This document shows positions 26,533 to 31,303 of a stretch of DNA of 31,303 nt, piece by piece. Under the pieces are notes generated by a model, which was not told the DNA's origin, made no database searches, and saw nothing but the letters and a program-made list of their open reading frames with translations. The DNA is from JBBDRW01 sp040905265 (GTDB lineage Bacteria; Bacteroidota; Rhodothermia; Balneolales; Balneolaceae). The stretch is from NCBI GenBank assembly GCA_040905265.1, contig JBBDRW010000113.1, forward strand, positions 1 through 31,303, read 5' to 3'. Within the stretch, counting starts at the first letter, position 1, and each line of letters begins with the position of its first letter. Made by a program: the position numbers and the translations under genes.

Positions 26533-26559
26533 CAATACCACTCTGTATTAATGGTATTG
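26533..26559. promoter_or_regulatory. Operator-like dyad CAATACCA-N11-TGGTATTG
   Basis: Perfect 8-bp arms with an 11-base spacer, 30-56 bp upstream of the mini-kinase ATG. The geometry suits a dimeric helix-turn-helix regulator. On the plus strand it is followed by a 7-T run (26562-26568), so it could instead act as an intrinsic terminator in that direction, though no plus-strand gene is present here. Confidence 0.4.
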
Positions 26560-26656
26560 GATTTTTTTCCTGCGGATCAACACCTGACTTGTCCGCGGCG
26601 TTTTCTAATGCATTTTTTGAAGATCCGTCTTCCTGTTTATCGGTTAGAATCCGGAA

Positions 26657-26737
26657 GGCTAAAGAGAGGCATACCAACTTTTTTGAAAAAAGGGGCCGAT
26701 TTGACGCCGCAGCAGTAAGTCCGACAGACTCCTAGCC
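26657..26737. repeat. Possible 81-bp MITE-like or insertion-sequence-end relic
   Basis: Bounded by GGCTA (26657-26661) and its reverse complement TAGCC (26733-26737). It contains a perfect CTTTTTT-G-AAAAAAG palindrome (26678-26692) and the 15-mer AGTCCGACAGACTCC (26718-26732) that recurs at 3862-3876. It lies in the 288-bp gap between the TPR and mini-kinase genes. No transposase or target-site duplication is identified, so the boundaries are tentative. Confidence 0.3.
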
Positions 26738-26762
26738 AAAGGAAATGTAAATCGATACAGCT

Positions 26763-26777
26763 TGTATAGAGTATACA
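26763..26777 (-). terminator. Weak hairpin TGTATA-GAG-TATACA after the TPR gene
   Basis: Perfect 6-bp AT-rich stem with a 3-base loop, 15 bp after the TPR stop codon on the minus strand. No T-run follows, so it is a weak terminator candidate at best. Confidence 0.25.
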
Positions 26778-26799
26778 GATATCGAAAGATTTCAGCGGC
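26776..26799. repeat. 24-bp exact direct repeat, copy 1 (covers the TPR stop codon)
   Basis: Identical over 24 bp to 27056-27079, 280 bp away and in the same orientation. This copy spans the TGA stop of the TPR gene (26792-26794) and the sequence just beyond it. The flanking bases differ at both ends. Confidence 0.85.
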
Positions 26800-27418
26800 C
26801 AAGCCGGGCCAGAGCCTGCTGCAACTCTTCGTGCTCAGGATCTGCCTGTAGCCCTTTTTGAATATACTCTGCGGCCTCCTTTTTGGCCCCGACCTGCTCC
26901 AGGATCCAGGCGATTGTGATGTAGGCATCTGTAAACCCGGGATCAAGCCGGATCACGGTTTCATAACAGCCGGCTGCCTGAATATGCCGGTTCTGCCTCA
27001 ACAGGAAGTTGCCCAGATTAAAATGTGAGAGTGGGTCATTCGGATTTAATTTGCTCAGATATCGAAAGATTTCAGCGGCTCGTTCCGGTTTACCGGATTG
27101 CTCCCAGGCGTCAGCAAGGTGGGTAAGGGAGGGGATGTGGTCCGGTTTTAACTCCAACGCGATGTGGTAGTGGCTGATAGCCGCTTCAAATTTCTCAAGC
27201 TCCTGAAGGCTGTTGGCCAGGTTGAAGTGAGTGGAGTGGGACGAGCTGTCCAGTTCCAGTGATCGACGGAAACTTTGGGCCGCCTCCTCAAACCTTCCCA
27301 GTAGATGGTAGCCGACACCTCGTTCATTCCAGAGCTTTGCACTCTCCGGCTCACTCTCCAGCTCTTTTTCAATTTGATTGAGATCATGCAGAATCTGTTC
27401 CATCGTGCTAAAATTCAT
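26792..27418 (-). CDS. Tetratricopeptide repeat protein
   Basis: 208 residues with about five TPR units from residue 27 to 205, for example NERGVGYHLLGRFEEAAQSFRRSLELD, THFNLANSLQELEKFEAAISHYHIALEL, HLADAWEQSGKPERAAEIFRYLSKLNP, HFNLGNFLLRQNRHIQAAGCYETVIRLDP and ITIAWILEQVGAKKEAAEYIQKGLQADP. No signal peptide is seen, so it is probably cytoplasmic and a protein-interaction scaffold; partners are unknown. The ATG at 27418 overlaps the patatin gene's end by 11 bp, implying coupling; a second ATG at 27403 avoids the overlap and cannot be excluded. Its stop codon lies inside a 24-bp repeat also present within the gene, but in a different reading frame, so the present C-terminus may result from recombination. 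Confidence 0.88.
   Translation of the reverse strand: MNFSTMEQILHDLNQIEKELESEPESAKLWNERGVGYHLLGRFEEAAQSFRRSLELDSSSHSTHFNLANSLQELEKFEAAISHYHIALELKPDHIPSLTHLADAWEQSGKPERAAEIFRYLSKLNPNDPLSHFNLGNFLLRQNRHIQAAGCYETVIRLDPGFTDAYITIAWILEQVGAKKEAAEYIQKGLQADPEHEELQQALARLGR
27056..27079. repeat. 24-bp exact direct repeat, copy 2 (inside the TPR gene)
   Basis: Here the repeat encodes AAEIFRYL of the third TPR unit. The other copy (26776-26799) is read in a frame shifted by one and ends the gene with TGA. Confidence 0.85.
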
Positions 27419-29654
27419 ACCCTATTTGGAGTTCAAAAATAAACGGATTCCGGGAGCTGGCAGAGAAGATCGCTTCGATGGGACCCAGAATCGTCAGGAT
27501 ACCGGCGGATAGGCTGTATCCGGTTTTAAAGCGGTTTTCCGGAAGGTTCCAGTTCCACGTATCAAAGACATTCCCGGCATAGGCATCCAATCTCAGAAAC
27601 TGATGCCGGGCAATTTCCGCCTGAATTCCGACAGAAACCATCTGAAGGTTTCTTCCGGTCAGTTCATTCCGGCCATATCCACCGAATCGTGCAAAACCAA
27701 TCAGGTCGTGATAGCGGTTCAGAGAGTACCAGCTTCTCCAGGGGAGGTCTGTACCGGTAGACCGTCCGGCATAGAGAGTGTGTTGAATGGAGAGCCAGTC
27801 GGCAGCGGAGTACCACGCTTTCCAGTAGAGGGTTTGCGTTGAATAAGTGAGTGGGCTCAGGAACATCGGGTCTGAGAAACTTGCACGGGCGTACACCCTT
27901 TGGCCCTGGGTCGGGTAGGAGCGCCGGTTAAACGTATCAACCCAGAGGAGGGCATAGGCAGAATGGTGATCCCTGTCTGTAAATGGAATTCCGTCTGGAT
28001 TGATTTCACGGGTAAAGTGGATAAAGTCGCGCCGGATACCCAATCCTGCCAGGTAATGGCTATTCATAAATGTCCCGGAAAAGAGGTCGAAAAGGACAAG
28101 ATGGTTGCGTACGCTCGAAATTCGGTCCCCTCCGGAGTAATAATCGATTTCGTCCCCATAATACCCCGATTTCAATCGTACTCCGAGCCGGGAACGGACA
28201 CCCCTGAAGTAGAGATATTCACCCTGAAACTGAAGTTCTCTTCCCAATCGGGAATCAAAACGAAGTGTCGACCCCCGCTGTAACAGGTTTCGGAATGAGG
28301 CGTGTAGCAGGAGTGAGGCCTGGGTTTCGTCTTCATACCGGGCTCCGACCCGGAATGTGTCATCTGTACTCTCGATCACTCTGAAATGGAGATGATAGTC
28401 ACCCTCATGCACTTGCATTTTGTACATGATCAGGTTGAAGAGCCGGGTACTGTAGAGCCGGCTGATAGACTCTTCAATGGATTGATCATTGACGACGTCT
28501 CCTTCCTGAAAACCAAGTTCTGCCAGGATGAAATCAGACGGTACCCGCTCGTTTCCCTTCACAGAAACACCGGTGATTGTAATCCGGTCACTGCTCATCT
28601 CCTGCTGTAGTTGAACGTCCCGGCTCTGCTGGCGGCCTGCAATCGACCTGAACTCTTCCATTCTCTCTCTGGCAGACTCTTCACCCTGACGGATAAACGT
28701 GGCAGCCTCATCGAAATCAGCGATGGTATATGCCTCAAGCCCGCCAATGTCCAGAACAAGATCTGCGAGTTCTTTCTGACGGCCCATTTTTTCGTGAACC
28801 CTGAAATTGACAGCCTGGTTTTGAATTAAAACGATCGATTGAAGTTCCTCCGCCGACCGGAGCGGTGTTGTAACATCGATTGCAATAACATAGTCTGCCC
28901 CCATTTCAAACAGATCCTCGACCGGAAGATTCCGGGCCAGGCCACCGTCCATCAACGTTTTTCCGTTGAGCTTGTATGGCATCAGCAGCGATGGGAGGGA
29001 GATACTCGCCCGGATGGCCTCTGGAAGAAACCCTGAATTCAATACGACTGCTTCACCAGTTTCAATATCGGTCGCAACAGTCGAGAAGGGGATCGGCAGT
29101 TGTGAGAAATCATTTATATGATGAGACGGCCATAAATACCGGTTGAGCCAACTGGCAATATTCTGGCCTGCTACAACACCTTGGGGCAGGTTGATGCCCC
29201 TCTCCGAAATAGGAAACGAAGCGATAAATTGTTCATCAACCTCTTTTTCGAACATGGATAGGTACCGTCTGCCCGGGCGGTCAGTAAACAGGGCTTCCCA
29301 ATCAGTCGAATTCGCTATCTCCTCCATCTCGTCGGGCGTGTAGCCAATGGAGTAAAGTGCACCTACAATACTCCCCATACTCGTACCGGCAATGTAGTCA
29401 ATCTGGATCCCTGCCTCCTCAAGAACCCTGAGAGCCCCGACATGTGCAATACCTTTGGCGCCGCCTCCGCTCAGGGCAACACCAACCTGCAGGTCCCCGG
29501 CTGACTCCTGTAACCGGGATTGTGATAAAGCCGGACAGGCCAGGGACACTGAGAGTATCATCAGGGCGGTACCCATCCATATCTGGCTCAGAAACCAGCG
29601 GTTCTCTCCTGAGTTGGCTGAAGCGTGGTTATCAGAGGATTCGCAGTCGTTCAT
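27408..29654 (-). CDS. Outer-membrane patatin-like phospholipase with POTRA-like and beta-barrel domains
   Basis: 748 residues from the ATG at 29654. A signal segment lies at about 27-45 (MGTALMILSVSLACPALSQ). The patatin domain (about 55-360) has the oxyanion motif GGGAKG (63-68), nucleophile Ser92 in GTSMG (90-94), and the DGG dyad Asp236 (236-238), so it should be an active serine lipase/phospholipase. A POTRA-like segment follows (ITITGVSVKGNERVPSDFILAELGFQEGD), then a C-terminal 16-strand-type Omp85 barrel ending in an aromatic residue (LQIGYEF). This patatin-POTRA-barrel order matches PlpD-like (type Vd) proteins, and is common in Bacteroidota. An upstream in-frame ATG at 29696 would overlap the SUI1 gene by 23 bp; the downstream ATG leaves a 19-bp gap and a cleaner signal region. 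It is cotranscribed with the neighbours on either side. Confidence 0.92.
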   Translation of the reverse strand: MNDCESSDNHASANSGENRWFLSQIWMGTALMILSVSLACPALSQSRLQESAGDLQVGVALSGGGAKGIAHVGALRVLEEAGIQIDYIAGTSMGSIVGALYSIGYTPDEMEEIANSTDWEALFTDRPGRRYLSMFEKEVDEQFIASFPISERGINLPQGVVAGQNIASWLNRYLWPSHHINDFSQLPIPFSTVATDIETGEAVVLNSGFLPEAIRASISLPSLLMPYKLNGKTLMDGGLARNLPVEDLFEMGADYVIAIDVTTPLRSAEELQSIVLIQNQAVNFRVHEKMGRQKELADLVLDIGGLEAYTIADFDEAATFIRQGEESARERMEEFRSIAGRQQSRDVQLQQEMSSDRITITGVSVKGNERVPSDFILAELGFQEGDVVNDQSIEESISRLYSTRLFNLIMYKMQVHEGDYHLHFRVIESTDDTFRVGARYEDETQASLLLHASFRNLLQRGSTLRFDSRLGRELQFQGEYLYFRGVRSRLGVRLKSGYYGDEIDYYSGGDRISSVRNHLVLFDLFSGTFMNSHYLAGLGIRRDFIHFTREINPDGIPFTDRDHHSAYALLWVDTFNRRSYPTQGQRVYARASFSDPMFLSPLTYSTQTLYWKAWYSAADWLSIQHTLYAGRSTGTDLPWRSWYSLNRYHDLIGFARFGGYGRNELTGRNLQMVSVGIQAEIARHQFLRLDAYAGNVFDTWNWNLPENRFKTGYSLSAGILTILGPIEAIFSASSRNPFIFELQIGYEF

Positions 29655-29673
29655 GGTGGAGTGCCGGCAGATA

Positions 29674-29901
29674 TCATTTCTGAAACTCGAATCCATCTTT
29701 TCGGAGAATCTTCTTCACCTTCTCCCGATGTGATCCCTGTATGATGATCGATTTTCCTTCAACATGCCCGCCGGCGCCACAACTGGACTTCAGTTTGGAG
29801 GCGAGGTCATCTATAACACCCGGGTTGTGAATGATTCCGGAGATTACGGTGACCGGTTTTCCGGTTTTAGGATTTCTCTGCTCGTTAATTGTCAGCTTCA
29901 T
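29674..29901 (-). CDS. Translation initiation factor eIF1/SUI1-like protein (YciH family)
   Basis: 75 residues, a single SUI1 domain lacking the N-terminal extension of E. coli YciH (108 residues). Recognised by RNPKTGKPVTVISGI, GAGGHVEGKSIIIQG and the closing SHREKVKKILRKDGFEF. Archaeal and eukaryotic homologues monitor start-codon selection on the small ribosomal subunit. The bacterial protein can act on 30S complexes in vitro, and its in vivo role is not settled. It lies 131 bp downstream of the lipase and 19 bp upstream of the patatin gene, so probably belongs to that transcript. Confidence 0.9.
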   Translation of the reverse strand: MKLTINEQRNPKTGKPVTVISGIIHNPGVIDDLASKLKSSCGAGGHVEGKSIIIQGSHREKVKKILRKDGFEFQK

Positions 29902-30005
29902 AGTTCTGATCTGTTGGTCTTGTTACGTTGGTTCGTCTCTGTTTGTTGTTCGTTCCAGAACCGTATCCTCTCATTGAAAAGCGGAGAGACCGGGCCGGAG
30001 AAAAA

Positions 30006-30021
30006 TATATGTGCACATATA
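30006..30021. promoter_or_regulatory. 16-bp perfect palindrome TATATGTGCACATATA
   Basis: Sits 12 bp beyond the lipase stop and about 105 bp upstream of the SUI1 ATG, in a 131-bp AT-rich gap. On the minus strand it is followed by TTTTT, so it could be a weak Rho-independent terminator of the lipase transcript; the perfect symmetry also fits an operator. Confidence 0.45.
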
Positions 30022-30032
30022 GTATAAATATT

Positions 30033-30902
30033 TTATATAGATGAACTTAACTCTTTGTTGGAAATATCTTTACATAGATTCACCCAGAAATTTTCTACCA
30101 GTTTTTTTCGTTCTTTTGAGACGTTGATATGCATCTGCTCAATATGTGAAATCGGAGCAGTACCGAGATGCTCTCCCCACTTTGCGCTCTCTACTGAGAC
30201 AAATGAATCATTAGGCCCTTCTTCCTCAAAAATCAGGTTGTTCTGGTAGCGGTAGATTGTGTTCACAGGCTGCCCGGTTCCTTTCCCGGATGCAGCACTG
30301 TACGAGTAGTATGGGATGCCGGCAACATCAGGATTGGCGGGGTTGAACTGTTCACGGACATACTCTCGCGTAAGCTGATGAATGGCACCGACCGAATCGC
30401 TTTTCGACTTTGGGAAGAGATTATTGCCGAACCAGTTTGCAAACTCTCCAAGCTTCTCTTTTACCAGCCCTGGCGTATTGAGAACAAATTCAGCAAGGAT
30501 GGTCCCCCGGTGGGGAGTTGCAACGGATGTGAGCGATGCTGTATAGGGAGCAATGTCTGCATGGTTGAGGGCATATCGGAGATCCAGGCCGCCCATACTG
30601 TGGGCGATAATATGCAGCTTTTCAAACGAGTACGTTTCAACCAGGGTGTGAATGCGTTCAGCCCACTGTTCTGCACGAATCTCAATGGTAGCGTACGGTA
30701 CAATATTCGGTGCAAATGCCAGGACTCCATGTTTTCGAAGTATCAGGCATACTTCATAAAGTGGAGAGGGGTTTACAACCGAAGCGATTGCGCCATATCC
30801 GTGGCAAAGCAGCACCGGATGGTTCAGTCTGATAATTTCCGGTTCCGGAAACTCCGCCAGCTCCAGTTTCTTCAGGTATTTTCTTGTTTCAATCAGTTTC
30901 AT
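30033..30902 (-). CDS. Alpha/beta-hydrolase lipase (triacylglycerol lipase/esterase type)
   Basis: 289 residues. HPVLLCHGYG (28-37) is the oxyanion-hole strand, and AHSMGG (100-105) contains the nucleophile Ser102 in a GxSxG elbow followed by LDLRYAL, as in bacterial family I lipases. Asp232 (GPNDSFVSVESAKWGEH) and His253 (ISHIEQMH) are the likely remaining triad members. TSVATPHRGT is another family motif. No signal peptide is obvious, so it may be intracellular, or exported by an unseen route. It lies 6 bp downstream of the unidentified gene at the right edge, probably in the same transcript, and precedes the SUI1 and patatin genes. Two lipid hydrolases in one run suggests a lipid-turnover role, but the substrate is not determined. 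Confidence 0.9.
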   Translation of the reverse strand: MKLIETRKYLKKLELAEFPEPEIIRLNHPVLLCHGYGAIASVVNPSPLYEVCLILRKHGVLAFAPNIVPYATIEIRAEQWAERIHTLVETYSFEKLHIIAHSMGGLDLRYALNHADIAPYTASLTSVATPHRGTILAEFVLNTPGLVKEKLGEFANWFGNNLFPKSKSDSVGAIHQLTREYVREQFNPANPDVAGIPYYSYSAASGKGTGQPVNTIYRYQNNLIFEEEGPNDSFVSVESAKWGEHLGTAPISHIEQMHINVSKERKKLVENFWVNLCKDISNKELSSSI

Positions 30903-30908
30903 GTTCGG

Positions 30909-31303
30909 TTAAAATGAGGCAGGAGCAAGGTTTCGAAACTGGATATTTTCCTGTTTTAAACGGCTGATAAAGTTTTGTAGTTGTAAGATATTAGAGTCTG
31001 TACCTTCGACAATAAGAATCGGAGGATTTCTGACGGAGGATCTCTCTAACAGCAAGCTGATCGTTTCATCTACTCTTGTTGAATTGCCAAGTTCTGACAG
31101 AAAAAGTGCATCACGGGTATGAATTAACTGAAGATCCTGTCGGCGAAAACCGTTCAGAATCGATTCAGGAATTGATTGAATATCCTCATAAGGGCTAAAA
31201 AATAGAACTCTGGCTCCATTGTCAACCTGATTCAGGCGGTTGAGCTGATTCAGAAAATTCTGCATCTGGTCGGTTTGTGTATATTCAATCCCCTCACTGT
31301 TTT
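30909..31303 (-). CDS. Unidentified protein, N-terminus outside window
   Basis: 131 residues are visible, open to the right edge. An ATG at 31265 is possible, but the frame continues upstream without a stop, so the 5' end is probably missing. The visible part looks like an alpha/beta fold: two hydrophobic beta-strands (GARVLFFSPY at about 30, and NPPILIVEGTD at about 92) alternate with amphipathic helices (IPESILNGFRRQDL, TISLLLERSS, LQLQNFISRLKQENI). No known catalytic motif is seen. It is 6 bp upstream of the lipase gene, so likely cotranscribed. It could be the end of a larger protein; I do not recognise the family. Confidence 0.6.
   Translation of the reverse strand, partial: NSEGIEYTQTDQMQNFLNQLNRLNQVDNGARVLFFSPYEDIQSIPESILNGFRRQDLQLIHTRDALFLSELGNSTRVDETISLLLERSSVRNPPILIVEGTDSNILQLQNFISRLKQENIQFRNLAPASF

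Noticed and set aside
26659..26946. 95-codon minus-strand frame containing LAAEIFRYL
   Set aside because: Overlaps the TPR gene in another frame; the TPR-like AAEIFRYL comes from the 24-bp direct repeat and not from a separate gene.
1..31303. CRISPR array, tRNA, rRNA, integrase or intact insertion sequence
   Set aside because: No regularly spaced repeats, cloverleaf-like sequence, rRNA segments, transposase or integrase motifs were recognised.

Overview
The window looks like a chromosomal segment of a Bacteroidota-superphylum bacterium, most likely Balneolota/Rhodothermota. The evidence is a full-length SprA (the giant outer-membrane translocon of the type 9 secretion/gliding system), paired LptF/LptG permeases, a DUF4175 protein, secreted DUF1080 (3-keto-disaccharide hydrolase) proteins, near-absence of Shine-Dalgarno sequences, and several exact TAnnTTTG promoter -7 elements of the Bacteroidota type. 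Many proteins are rich in Glu/Asp, which fits a marine or halophilic lineage. The taxonomy is inferred from gene content, not proven.

Layout. 1-1754 (minus, cut by the left edge): penicillin-acylase-family Ntn hydrolase, divergent from a low-specificity threonine aldolase (1970-2995, plus). 3052-6424 (minus): a secreted DUF1080 protein downstream of the overlapping lptF-lptG pair. 6824-14011 (plus): sprA, GTG start, whose 3' end overlaps convergently with lnt. 13995-16282 (minus): rsmI-lnt. 16376-18775 (plus): a VOC-fold protein, then grpE and dnaJ behind a leader with inverted repeats but no CIRCE. 18831-22602 (minus): class A PBP, a secreted Dabb protein, and a second DUF1080 protein with a strong hairpin terminator. 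22752-31303 (minus): DUF4175 protein, a 97-residue mini histidine-kinase-like protein (half PAS plus DHp helix, no ATPase domain), a TPR protein, a patatin/POTRA/beta-barrel protein, an eIF1/SUI1-like protein, a lipase, and an unidentified gene cut by the right edge.

Functional theme. Most genes serve the cell envelope: LPS export (LptF/G), lipoprotein acylation (Lnt), peptidoglycan synthesis (PBP1a), type 9 secretion (SprA), an outer-membrane patatin, a lipase and several exported hydrolases. GrpE/DnaJ, RsmI, the SUI1-like protein and threonine aldolase are housekeeping. There is no phage, CRISPR, intact insertion sequence, rRNA or tRNA that I can see.

The most unusual stretch is about 26.1-27.1 kb: a truncated, apparently internally deleted sensor-kinase ORF, an 8-11-8 operator-like dyad, a possible 81-bp MITE-like element with a 15-mer also found at 3.86 kb, and an exact 24-bp direct repeat that includes the TPR gene's stop codon. 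It reads as a recombination scar rather than a demonstrated new system. I found no convincing undescribed multi-gene system.
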